Shown here: positions 9,205 to 21,293 of the stretch, piece by piece
Layout of the letters: every line of letters begins with the position of its first letter
How positions within the stretch are numbered: position 1 is the first letter of the stretch
Notes under the pieces: model-generated
Seen by the model: the letters and a program-made list of their open reading frames with translations, nothing else
Told to the model about the DNA's origin: nothing
The model's database searches: none
NCBI GenBank assembly: GCA_904063045.1
Contig: CAJFCJ010000032.1
Coordinates: 62,001 to 126,000 of the forward strand
Origin: Dimorphilus gyrociliatus
Taxonomy: Eukaryota > Annelida > Polychaeta > Dinophilidae
DNA length: 64,000 nucleotides
Reading direction: 5' to 3'
Program-made: the position numbers and the translations under genes

Positions 9205-12200
9205 CTTGATGAACGAATTTTTAAAGATACTTTCTATTGTTTCATCTCATTAAATAATTTATACAATTTCGCCTACAATAACTATATATCTATTTTAAAG
9301 CTGTCTTGGAATAAGGAAGTGTAATTTGTAAAGATATTTTTTATAGCTTGTGTAAAGGAAGAATGTTGTAGGAGGGTGAGGGAATTAAAGAAAAATGTTA
9401 AGATATGAGATACAGGACAGTAAAGAAAGAAAGACTGAAACAAAAAGAGGGGAGAGGACAGAATGGTGGAGAAAGGGGAAAGACGTGGGGGGGGGTTCGA
9501 AGAATTAGAAAAGATGGCATTTTCTAATAAATAATTGAATAAAATTGAAATGAGAATGAAAAGAGAAGGGAAATGGGATAGAATGAAAAAGAGAAATAGA
9601 GAAATTTCTTTAAGTAACCTGTTTATTCCCCTAATACTTTGAAGTAAATAAGAAAAGGAGGAAATCGTATAGGGAAAAATAATGAAAACATTCTAAAAAA
9701 GAATTTGCTTAGTTCAAGAAATTTTCTACGTTTTTCTAATAAGAAATACCAATGAACATATTGTTAATAGATAGAAAAGGAGGAGATTGAAAATGTTGAT
9801 AATTTCGTATAAAAATTATCCTCCTACGCCCGATTTGTACGTAGTTGTTGCATGTATAATTGAATAGGAAAATATCATTAATACGAAATATGAAAGACTA
9901 TAGAATGAAAGTTTATGTAGAGGTAATTTCAATATTGTAAATATGTTAATAATTATTATTACGCTCTAATTGTAAAACAGTCTGTGCTTTCAGCTTAATT
10001 TAGATATGTGAAGGATTATTTAGAATCTATAGAAAAATTGTTTTTTAACCTTTAGAGCTTATCATTTGTTCGACCTATTTAATGTTTACATCAAGTATAT
10101 TTTTCTTGTTCTTTTTACTCTTTTCTCCCCTCTTTCCAAGTAGCTCCAAAATAGAAATTACATGGAATAAATGCACTGAATAACCTGTATAATAATTGAA
10201 ATTCTAATGGATGCATTCAACTTAAGCTGACAAAGTTTGTAGACAAAACCTGTTTTTGAGTATTTTCTTCTCAATAGAAACTAAATAATTAATTTAGAAA
10301 TGATAATTGAAAAGCGTAGAAGGAATGGTGTGATAATTATATAGAGATATATGTAAAAAACTAGAGATAAAAAGTTGAGAAGCCTAAAGAATTCGATGCT
10401 ATTCTTAAGTTGTTTAAATAAGATAATAACTATGGTTATTGTGCTAAAGAATAACATTAAACTACTATCTAAACTAGACAAAAGGAAAACAATACAGTAT
10501 TTATAATTAACGCCTATTCTGTCCTTAATTATTTAATATTTACACCACACTTTAATTGAAGATATCTTTTTTAAAAACGAAGAAAGAGAAAGAAAAATAA
10601 AGAAAAGTAATCTTTTTAATGTTTATCTTTTTCAATCAACTTCTTATCTCAATATTCTCAAAGGTATAAGATAGAAATTACTCTCAAAAGATGCTCTTTC
10701 ACTCTCTAACTCTTCCTAGATTCAACACCCTTTTCAATTTGAATAAATTTTAATTTTTTCTCGTCTTTTATCAATTTGTTATTTATTGTTTATTTTCGTA
10801 TGACCTAATTATTACAGCGTACTCCTTAAGAATTCTTTCATCTATATGCCTGTGAAGAAGATAATTGGTGCCAAATATTTCCAAAGTTCCCTTGACAAAC
10901 GCTTATCCCAGTCGTCCCGGGTTGTGTTTATACGGCTTTCCATTATAATAGAGAATTATATTTAGAGCAGAGATTGCTCCGCGTTTCCTGCTTCCTCTCT
11001 TACCCCACCTGAATGTATTTGATTTCATTATCAGCAAGTTTCCGAATAAGTTTACCCCAGATAATTGCCAATAAGTTGATAGAATGGATACGATAAACAA
11101 GAGAGTAGTTAAAAGAGCGTAAAATATTTGAATATGAGTTTTAATTTGCTTAAAAAATTGAATAAATTAAAGTCAACTAATGATTGTAATTTAATCAAAT
11201 TGACAAGCTCAATTTCCAGTGAAAGACTCTTAGAAATAATATTTAGTTTGTTACTTATACAAGTGGTAATGTTGATGAAAAATACCGGTAATTAGCTTTA
11301 ATGTTACACTAAGATACTTCCGTTCATCTTCCAGCCAAGAGTATATACCCTTTATTTTCAATTAACAAGTTGATCATTTACGTCCACATTCACAATTGTT
11401 TACAAACATTTTAAAAGCAACGTGTAATGTTGGAATATGTGGCATCTGTTCCGTATTATTTATATATTTGTAATAAAAATATTCTACTTACTTCCAACAA
11501 TTGCTAAAATAACCTGAAAAAGACCTCACCTGCTTCTCTCATATATAAATGATATAGAAATTTATTGCAACTCCATCAATCGGAACCAAATTGAACAAGA
11601 CAGGCCATTATTTCCTCTTTAGGCCTATCGAATTATTTTTGTATGCTAATGAATTTTGAGTGCAAGCGTAAATTCATTAGAAGAAAATATAAAGAAGTTT
11701 AAAGGCGATTGATTCAAATAGAATATAACGTAAGAGAATTTCCTATAGACGCTTTTTATTTAGTGTGTATACAGTGCAGTAATTGCTTTTTGTTCTCTTC
11801 TAATAAATACCCAATTTGTCATTCGCCTATAAGAAACGATCGAAGATAGATAGATAGCCTATACAGACACATTGATATGTGCTATGATATGCATAACGTG
11901 CATTTCTCTAATCATTTATCCATTCCTTTTTCTCAATTATTAACAATTTTACTTACAAACCTTTTCTCTAATAATTTCGTAATCTTTCTCCTTTCCTTCT
12001 CTTCTGCTTTTTCGTGAGGAAAAAAGTTTTAAAAGTGTTATTCCTTCTGTGTTTCTCTTCTTTTCTTCTTTCTTTCTCTTTTCGAAAACGAAACAAAAAC
12101 TCAAAAGTAAATTTATCTTTTAATAATCGTAAGGAAGAATTTATTTAATGTCTTCTTCTCTTCTTTTCTCCAGTATTTCTCTCTTTCTCTATTGTTCTTC

Positions 12201-14044
12201 TTCTGGCCTCTAACTCGAGACGGCTGAAAATGTGGTAAACTAGCTACGTCTATCAAAGTTGCTTGGCCCACACTTTTATGACTATACTCAACTCTCGTCT
12301 AGATGTCGTTAGAAGCGTCGAAAAGCGAGTGAGCGAGTAAGTGCAGAGTTAGACAGAATGAGAGAAAAGAGGGAGAGAGGGATGCAGGAGAGAGAATTTT
12401 GAAGTGTGGGTAAATAGTAAAATAAAGAATATAGTATTTTATAGTAATACTAGTATCACTAATAGTAGAAGTGGAAAAAGAGAAGTAAAAAGAGGCAATA
12501 TATTTAATTGAACACTTTGGAAAAAACACTTAATGAAAAACACTTTATTGAAATTTAATTTGAATATACTTTTACGGATAATCTATAGAATATAGTTTAT
12601 AGGCCTAGAAAGGAAAAAAAATGTTTCTTATTTCATCTTTATGGGGTAAAGGAAAAGTTGAAAAGATGAAAAACATTTATTAAAAGTGGTTTTTTGCTAA
12701 AGAAGAAAGAAATTGCAATTTAACTTTGTACATATCGCTTATGATGTCAATAATAAATGTTTGAATATTGGAGTTAGGTCAACAAGGCGTAGAACTGTAC
12801 ACCAGGTAAATCGAATTATATAAATCTTAAAAATATCACGTGATCAAGTGAGAAATTTAGTAAATATTTGTAACAAATATATACTTTCGATCAACTTCAT
12901 GTGGTACTCGAATGACCTATAAATAAATCCCTTAATAAAACTGTCTCCAATCTGACATTTTTCCTTATCTTAGCAATGAATAGAAAAGTTGCAAGGACTT
13001 GCAATTATTTCAACTAGCTATGGCTATGGAGATGTTTGCTTTACAGATCCCAGCACTGATTTCTTAACTGTTAAGAGTTTGTTATTTTAACAGCGATTTG
13101 TATACGTGAAACGAGTATACTGTGTTTCTTCGCAGCTTTTGCCTCAAACTTTTCACAAATATTCTTTTTACTCTTTTTCTTCCTTCTCCTTCTCTCCTCC
13201 GACGATCCCGTTGCTAAATCAGTAAACTTTACTTTTGTCTTTTTCCCCAATCAAACAAATATCTCTGTAAAACAACTTTGTAGAATTTCCAAAAGTGTTT
13301 AAAGTAGTACGAATAAGAATCGGTAGATGGCGCATCTCGTCTGAAGCGGGTTTAAAAGAGATCCAAAAGAGAAAGAAGAAAAGTATAAAAATCGTAAACT
13401 GTTACTCCACCTAGTTCGGATAAAGATAATTGAAAACTAATCCACGTCTTCCGACGCTTATTAGAATTGTATTTTAAACATTTGAATGAAATAGTCAATT
13501 GGCTTCCTTTAAAAAATAAGGAAAATAATTAGAAAAGAAGTAAATTATAGAGGAAAGGAATAAATGAATTTTTAATTGGCATTAATTAATTAATTTCCGT
13601 CGATTGCCGAATGAGGTCACCTTAAATATTAAATAAATGAAGTTATTATTATTATGGGAATAGTTATCATAACGATTATGAGTAGAACAAAACTTGCGTT
13701 AAAGTCTAAGGAAGAAGAAAAGATAAAGAAAAAAGTTGATAAAAGTGATAAAAGATTCTCTCCTTAATGTTTTCAACACGAATCATCTATTCCCGTGTGT
13801 TTGCGTGCGAATGCGTGCTTAAGAGTTGAACAGTGCCATAGACTAAGAAATAGACTAATACGTAAACTGTATATAAAAACTATAAGAGAGGAAAAAAGAA
13901 ATCGTTAAGACTGATAAAAAGAATGAAAAAAGGAGAGAAGCAGGAGTTCAAAGAAATACTGGAAATGAGTAATAAAATAAAAAGAAAATGATACAGTTTT
14001 TGTGCATTCGTGCTCCTTTTTTATATTAATTTGTTTTTTTAATT
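9205..14044. other. 4.8-kb non-coding region (GPCR first intron or upstream plus intergenic)
   Basis: AT-rich with no long open frames. It must contain the missing 5' exon of the GPCR if that gene is intact. A stretch at about 10880-11080 is GC-richer than its surroundings and a minus-strand frame there reads VNLFGNLLIMKSNTF, but it duplicates rather than completes TM1 and is not called. A word AGATGGCG occurs at 13325. Confidence 0.5.
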
Positions 14045-14605
14045 TCATTTCTTTTCAACATTTTGCCAAAATCTTAGAAATTCGTCAAATTGTAAAACAC
14101 CATCCTTGTTTGTATCGTGTAAATTGAAGAGATTTCTTATATCATCGTCAGAGAAATTATAATCTTTGAGAACGTCTTTTGCCTCATCAAAACTTATACT
14201 TTGGGAGCCATCTTTGTCCATTAATTGAAATTTTTCGATTAGATCGTTCTTTCTACAAATGACGTAGTTGTGAAGGAAGCCGGTGAATTATTACAACTAT
14301 TCCTTCGAGTAGAATCTACTTACTTTTCGTGAACACGCCAATAGAACCAAATAAATTCTTCATAAGAGAGACGACCATCGTCATTAGTGTCGTATTGCTC
14401 TACTAATTTTCTAGTGCTCTCTTAATGAAAGAGAAATAGCTATATAACGCAATGAAAAGGCGAGGAATAGGAAAATAAGCGTTATTTCACCTGGAGTAAA
14501 CCCTAATTCTTTTTCTAAAATCTGTTGAGCTTCACCAACCGAAACGTAGCCGTTTTTATCCTTGTCATATTCTTGAAATTTACGAATTACTTCGTTCGCA
14601 TTCAT
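14045..14605 (-). CDS. Small calmodulin-superfamily protein with four EF-hands
   Basis: Exons reading leftwards: 14605-14491, 14420-14324 and 14252-14045 (TGA stop), all phases consistent, 139 residues. Four EF-hand loops are visible: DKDKNGYVSVGE, DTNDDGRLSYEE, DKDGSQSISFDE and DTNKDGVLQFDE. Loops 1, 2 and 4 have the central glycine at position 6; loop 3 has glutamine there, though D1, D3, S5 and E12 are kept, so its affinity may be altered. The protein has no signal peptide or membrane segment, so a cytosolic calcium sensor or buffer is the expected role; this is inference from the fold. It is about the size of calmodulin but lacks calmodulin's conserved sequence, so I give no gene name. 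Introns are 70 and 71 bp. Confidence 0.92.
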
Positions 14606-15155
14606 CGCTGCTTTCAGCCAAAATGCGCGCGATCGAAAAGCTTTTTATAGACATTTACATATCATTATCCCTCAACTACGGAAAATTCTTTTCCCTAATA
14701 AAATGGGTCATATTTTGTTTATTCAAAAGAAGTAATAAAAAACACACTTTTACATGTGCCATTACATTCATTTATTCAATAATATACTACTTAACTTTTC
14801 TTATAAAATCAATTTAATCATCTGTGGTCTGTTGATGACTGAAATCGTTCATTCATCGGCGCCTAACAGCAATTTTTGCTTTTTTAACTACAAAAATAAA
14901 CAAAGACTGCATTAAAAGTGCTTACCAATGCTATTTTTTATATTTCTTTCTTTCTTCTACAAACTAGTAGGTTATTAGCATAAAAAATTCTTCTAGTAGA
15001 GAAAAGGAAATAGATGACTTGCAATTTTAATGATAGGTTTTGAAAGTGTTTTAGAAGGTAAGGGGAGGAAAGATGGAGGGATGGAGAAGAGCGAAAATGA
15101 AAGAGAGATGAAGAAAGAAAGAAGGATAGATGGATGGATGATGCATTGGATAAAT

Positions 15156-15199
<44 letters not shown>

Positions 15200-17041
15200 T
15201 GTTTCTTCCAGTACAATTTTATATTAGTATAATTAAAATTTAACTACCTTCGCTGACATATAGAATCCACATGAGCCTATAAAAAGGTAAAGTGGCGAAT
15301 ATTGTTAAACAGTGACGAAATCAATTTTAAAAAAACTTCGATTCTTTCAGTTTCATTAGCGAAACATAATAAACTATTCAAACAAATTGATTATTTAAAA
15401 TAAAATGTAAACCTTCAATAATCTAGCATTAAGAGGAATTTTTTTTCTATTTTCCTTGTTTTTTTAAAAAAAAATTATTCCATCCTCTACAATTTCCTTA
15501 ATAATTTATATCATCCTTTAATTGATGTTTTAATTACATTATTCAGTATCGCCATCTGGTGATTAATTTTATCCCCCACCGTTTCTAATTTTTTATGCAA
15601 CACTCTGCGAAAGAAAGTATAAAAGCACACGAATGATATATACTTGTATATATTTATATATATATATATAGCGGAAAGAGTGAGGGTCAGCTGAGAAAGA
15701 GAGAGAGAGAGAGGCAGACAGTCAGTTGGTTAGTACGAATTAATGTGTATATATACAGTTAAAATAAATGATTGCAAGAGATATGTTCACGTTATGAGTA
15801 TTAATAATAACGTCCATTACAACATAGTAATATCCAAGGATATAAATATTACTTTAATATTGGAGAGCGTGGGTGATTGTAAATGCTTTTCTTTACAGTC
15901 TCTACATTATAACAAACATAATTTCTCTATATAAAATCGATGGGTCATAAAATAAACAATGGTTTAGTAACATTAACCAACAAAATTTTAGTTTTAGTCA
16001 AAGCACAGAAATGAAAATGTTAATTATTTATTTTTCCTGGAAACGTGGATTGTCGTCGGAACTCCTTTACGCTTTCCGGGAAGTTAACGTCAACTAGTAA
16101 CTTTCTATACAGAGTAATACACGAGTTAAAAATACATACTTTGTACGTAAGGTCTATTATCACATTTATGTGGGTTACAATACATTTAATTGCAGATCTA
16201 TATATACATACAGTATATATACTTAAACAATGAAAAATAACGTAACATCCTTTTCATCTACGCCTAATCGAGTTGTAAAAGAAAAATAAAGTCAAAAGGA
16301 ATAGAAACATTTTCAACTGGTCCTGATTTTCGTACTGTTGCATAGAAGATATAATCAAGTTATTGCCTAATTCGTAAGTACATGATAAATTAGGCAAAGA
16401 TATATTGACGAGTCTTATTGGATTATACAAATAACTAGTGATATCTCTCTTTCATGCTATTCTCCTTTTCTATTTTCAATGTATTTTATATGGCGACCGA
16501 AAGAGAAAGAGCAGATAGAAATAATTCTCTCTATCCCTTCAAAAAAGCCTCTAAGATTTCCTTACTAAAAAACGAATGGTATTTGAAAAATATTAACAAG
16601 AGAAAGAATGAGAGTGAGACGACGATGATAATCTTGATAATCTTAACAATGATAAAGAATTTTTTCTTAAGCGTTCTTCTTGATCTTCCCTTTGTTCCAA
16701 TAACGCATCCGCTGTATTTTGTAATGTATTTTGTTTTTGAAGGCTTATAACTCTTGGCGGTGGAAGGGAATTAGAGAATTACTGGAAAATTATTATATGG
16801 ATATATATCCTTGACCTACAGAATTTCTACTCCTCCACAAAGCTTATCGCGATTAACGACCTTGATTTATTTCTCATACTATTATTGATAAAATATCTTT
16901 AACATAACATAGAAAATCACTCAACGAAATCATTCTAAACTAATTTCAAATTTTCGATCTGTAGGGTAACAGCTTCGTCCCGTTTGATTGACAGTCAGCC
17001 GTCTATTTTTAGATGAAAAAAGCCGGCATGTGGAAACTCAC
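14606..17041. other. Intergenic, simple repeats only
   Basis: AT-rich spacer with a perfect (GA)17 run at 15161-15194 and (AT)n near 15655. A CGCCATCT word lies at 15550. Small plus-strand frames, such as 16454-16750, have random AT-rich composition and no splice context. Confidence 0.6.
15161..15194. repeat. (GA)17 microsatellite
   Basis: Uninterrupted GA dinucleotides inside a longer purine-rich stretch starting near 15060. Frames across it encode only RE/SL repeats. Confidence 0.95.
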
Positions 17042-17135
17042 TGACGTCAATTTGACGTCAGAGCTAAAAGAGAATAAAGCTGGCCATTCGTTGATTGGAT
17101 AGAAATTCTCTTATACTTGGAAAAGCCCTATAAAT
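17042..17135 (+). promoter_or_regulatory. Core promoter of the Maf gene: twin CREs, CCAAT box, TATA box
   Basis: Two perfect palindromic TGACGTCA sites, at 17042-17049 and 17053-17060, are 11 bp apart, close to one helical turn. An inverted CCAAT (ATTGG) follows at 17094-17098 and TATAAAT at 17129-17135. The ATG is at 17244, so a start site near 17160 would give a leader of about 85 nt. TGACGTCA is the CREB/ATF core and also the core of the CRE-type Maf response element, so autoregulation is possible; the outer GC flanks typical of a full MARE are mostly missing. Confidence 0.75.
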
Positions 17136-17243
17136 GTTTGCCAATTCTTGTGGCGCGTGTCAGACGAGTTTGAAAGATATTTTCAGCTGTTTCTCTTTTT
17201 GAAGCTTTCTCTTTCTTTTGGAAGAAGAGTGAATAGCTTAAAG

Positions 17244-18220
17244 ATGAACTCGCAGATACCAGATGATGTTCTTACTAGCCTCTTTACGGACTTTGCACTA
17301 GAGCACGAAGAAAAGCAGCAGAGCTACAACTTAAAGCATAGGCCAAATCATCAATCCCCTTCATTAATTCATAACGGCATTCAATCAACCGGAACATCAC
17401 CCTCTTCCAAGTACACCTTTTCGGAGCATTCCGATGACGTAGACACCTCTGCAGTAGTTGATGAACTAGTAAGAATTGGAGACGAACTTCCTGTAGCTGA
17501 TGAGGAATTAATTCTTCTTCCTGTTAGAGAATTGAATAGAAGGCTTCATGGATTATCAAAAGAGGTGAGAAACACGAGTTTTATTTTATATTTTGCAAAG
17601 TATTTGCTATTCTCTTCTTTCTTTCTCTCTCTCTCTCTTTCTCTTTCTACTTTCACGACTTAACATTTTCTTCTTTTAAAATCAAGAAAAATAAAAGAAA
17701 AGAAAACTATTTTAAAGCTTTTTTAATAGTATCGTAAAAAAAGTACGAAAAAGATCGAAAGAAAGAAAGAGAGAAAGAAAGATGAAATAAAAAAAAATAG
17801 TTAAAAAGAATTGTTTCTACTTAAAAAAAAGCAAATAATTAACATTTTAAAAGGGAAAACACAAGAGAAGAGAGAAAGTTGTATTTTATTTTTCTTTGGT
17901 TAAAAGAAGAGAATACTCCTCTCTAACTGAATCTTTACTCAACTGGGTTACTAAATATTTTCTTTATTGATCAGGTGGTTATTCGTATAAAGCAGAGGAG
18001 GAGAACCTTAAAAAATAGAGGTTACGCGCAACAGTGTCGAACGAAGAGGTTGCAACAGAGAGCCGACCTAGAAAAAGTTAATAAAGAATTACTTGAAAAA
18101 ATTAGTAATTTGAAAAAACAAATGTTGATATTGGCAAGAGAAAGAGATTTGTACAAAAGAGAATTGGAAAGGTTCAAATTAAATTCAACTCCATCTTCAC
18201 CAGATAGCGGAATATTTTGA
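17244..18220 (+). CDS. Maf-family bZIP transcription factor (short form)
   Basis: Two exons, 17244-17564 and 17975-18220, phase 0, 188 residues. The start is the ATG of [14 protein letters not shown], 110 nt downstream of a TATA box; an upstream in-frame ATG at 17148 would overlap the likely transcription start. Residues 86-107 form the Maf extended homology region ([17 protein letters not shown]) and 111-136 the basic region ([19 protein letters not shown]), followed by a leucine zipper to about 175. These two elements together are specific to Maf and bind MARE sites as dimers in the nucleus. The zipper end ARERDLYK resembles large Mafs, yet the N-terminal part is only about 85 residues with no long activation domain, as in small Mafs. 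The intron after SKE sits inside the DNA-binding module. A poly(A) signal is at 18280. Confidence 0.92.
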
Positions 18221-18279
18221 CATTTTCTCAATCTTCTTTTTTATTATTATTAAACATTTCTTTTGTCTCAATGTTGAAG

Positions 18280-18285
18280 AATAAA
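18280..18285 (+). terminator. Poly(A) signal of the Maf gene
   Basis: AATAAA 60 nt after the stop codon, followed by T-rich DNA. It is the first such signal downstream of the gene. Confidence 0.6.
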
Positions 18286-19762
18286 GTTTTTATTTATTAA
18301 AAACAACTATAAACCAGTGGCCATATTTGAATCATAACTGAAGTATTTGTCTTTTCTCTGTTGTAAATAAGTAGACACCGAAAAAAAAATTGTCCGGTTA
18401 TATTTCAATGTTATACCTGTTTGGTGTTTTTCAAACCATCTTGATAAATGTATATATAGATACTGTACATGTTTGTTCGTTTGTACCGTATTTATTCACT
18501 TTTCCACTCTTATATTCTTGAATATTTTTTGCATTTAACATTATTAAATAGATTGTTTTTATGTTGAAAAGATAAAAAGAAAAACTATTCAAACCTTTAA
18601 CAGACTTTTGTTCTTTTTACATCTGTGATCATCTCATTTGGTCGGAGAAAAAAAAAACTAGAAATATAGGAGAACGCGACAGAAATAGGTAGAGAAAAAA
18701 GGTGTGGCAATGGCTATTCTCTTTAGACAAAACGCCGTTTGGGGGTTTGACGGAGAGCTGTAAAAAGATACAGGAGATAGATGGTGGGAGAAAGATAGAT
18801 AGCTAGATAGAGAGAAAAGACATAAAGTGTAACCAACACGTTGAAGAATAGATTGAATAGACGAAGAGATAAGATGTAGACAAAAATTTGATAGGTTTAG
18901 CAAAAGGAGGGAAGAGATATGATAGAAGTGGGAAAAGGAAGAGGGTTGTTTTATTTCAAACGTTATATCACCTTCGCAACTAGAAAAAAGCGCCTTTGGA
19001 AGCCCTCATGTCCAAAAAATGGAGTAAATAAAACACATACATACGCACGCACACTCACACAGTATACAGCGTATTCTATATAATGAAAAGAGTACATCTA
19101 TATATAAATATACTGTAAAAACAGTATATACAGTATATGTATTTATATTTATATTTATACATCTCTCTTTAAGCAAAAGGTCAAAATTAAAATGGTAACA
19201 ATAATAATTGATTTTAGCTGAGAAGATTTCTGTTTCATCATCCATGACTCCTTTAGATTTGCTTTTAATACAATGCTAATTTGAATTACAGATATTAATT
19301 GGCTTAACCCAATATATAATCTTATTTTCTCTTTTCCAACTTTTCTGCTCTTACTTTCCTCGTTTTTCAATTCATATTTCACTATTAAGACGATATAGTA
19401 AGAAAAAGGAGCGATATAGAGATGGAAAGGGAGGAAAAAAGATGAGTGGGAGACGTAATTCCGACTTAATTTCCATAAAATAACTCGACCCTCTCCAAGA
19501 ATATTTTGTTTCAAAGGAAAGCAAGGCTTTTACGTTACGCTAAATATATACTATTCGAAATATATATAAGCTTAGAAAATCGATGGATTCTATTTTTTGC
19601 TTCGAATGACGTCATTTCAATGGCGAATTTCTATGACATCCTTGAAATAGTCTGGAGAACCGTTTATAGAAAGCGAACTCATTATAGATTTTTTTCGCAC
19701 CTAAATATATTCTTTCTACAATATCGTGTCATTCTCCACCCTCCCTATTTTTTATCATTTCA

Positions 19763-19795
<33 letters not shown>

Positions 19796-20767
19796 ACAAC
19801 TGTTACTTTTAATTATAAAATAGCGAAAGGTAATTAGTAAACAAGTCTATTATTAGATAATAGTCTTCTATGAAATGATAGGAGTAAAGCGGCTGGAAAA
19901 AGCCTCTCTGACGTCATTAGATGTTGCGGTTTTCCTCTGGAAATTTCCCCTAAGGGAATAAGACCAACAAGCGTGGGATGAATCTATTTTTTCTTCAGTT
20001 GAAAGGCACAATTCTATGGAAGAAGTAAGAGAAGTAATGAAATAATTGGGTCACTGTATCATTAATAGAGATATGACACGTTTAGAATAATAAGCGAACC
20101 GTTTCCTTACAAACATTTAATCAATCATTAATCATGTCTAGAGAAAAAGCTTTTGATCGAATAAAGTCACTGATCGAGAGGCGTTTCTACTAGAGTACTT
20201 ATACGTCGTTACTTCCTATCTAGATTTCCAATAGTTCAAACGGTTCCAGAAAAGAAAATGCTAACAAGTGTCGCCATCTATTTTTAAAAGTGAAGATTAA
20301 TAGCGATAGTAATAGTGTATAATGAAGGATTTGTTTGTTTTTAATAGAAAGCTGTTTGTCTATTCAATAGTATTATAGAGAGATTAATAAATATTACAAC
20401 TTTTTCATATAATTCAGTTGTCAAATTGTTTTTTATTTCTCTTCTTTGTTCATAATCATCTTTGAAAAGGTAAAAGGAATGTTCTTTTACTGCTTTCAGG
20501 TTAAAAAATAGTAGCAGAAAGTAGAATAATTAAGAAGAATAGAGGAAAGGAAGAAGAGCGACAGAGAAAGAGAGGGAAGAAGTAAAAGAAGTAGAGGAAG
20601 AAGAGGACGATGAGAAGAGAATAAAACTATTAAATATATAAGATTACATTCAATATAGAGGAGTAGAAAGTAGCTGAGAATTATAATTCTGTGTGCCATT
20701 TTTCATATCTTTTAATGCACTTTGCTAAATAATTCAATAAAAAAATAATATAAACATAAATATAAAT

Positions 20768-20799
<32 letters not shown>

Positions 20800-21293
20800 C
20801 TCCACAAGTATAAAATACCCAATATACTACTGTATATATGAGTAGAAATACAGTATACTGGAGTAGCAATACTGCACCAAGATGTACACTATTCAATTAT
20901 ATATACTATATATATCTATATATATATATATGTATAATTTATCTCATAGATCTTTAACCGCGACTGCAAAAGTATAGGAAAAATAAAAGCACTTAAAAAA
21001 AAACACAGTACGTCAGATAACATCCATGAAATTTTACTGTCTATTATTTTTGTCATATTTTAGTTTTTAATTTATAAATTTCCCTGCAGGTGACGCAAGC
21101 GTAGAAAACATTTTTGAATAAATTCTCTCATTAACATTAACACTTTGGTAAATTAATAAACTCTTTAGTTTGTTTGATTTTCTTGGGTTTTTTTTTGATT
21201 TGCGGTAGAAGAAAGGAAAAGAGGAAAAAAATTGTTTGTTTTGCTTTACCTTTCTCCTCATTATTTGCTTTATTGTTTTTCTTTGCTTTATGA
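18286..21293. other. Convergent intergenic spacer between Maf and FOG
   Basis: No supported gene. It holds TATACTGTATA-type words near 19060-19140 and 20820-20870, a (CT)n run at 19766-19794, an (AT)n run near 20775-20800, and isolated TGACGTCA sites at 19607 and 19909. A CGCCATCT word is at 20272. Minus-strand frames in 18658-19514 and 20496-20896 are low complexity. Confidence 0.6.
19766..19794. repeat. (CT)n microsatellite
   Basis: About 14 CT units in the Maf-FOG spacer. Confidence 0.9.

Noticed and set aside
10903-11100. Minus-strand frame resembling a GPCR TM1 (LFGNLLIM)
   Set aside because: The downstream GPCR exon already contains TM1 (GLIGNTIILLVM), and the phase of the possible donor does not give a sensible join.
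16454-16750. 98-codon plus-strand frame
   Set aside because: Random AT-rich composition, no recognisable domain, no promoter or splice signals.
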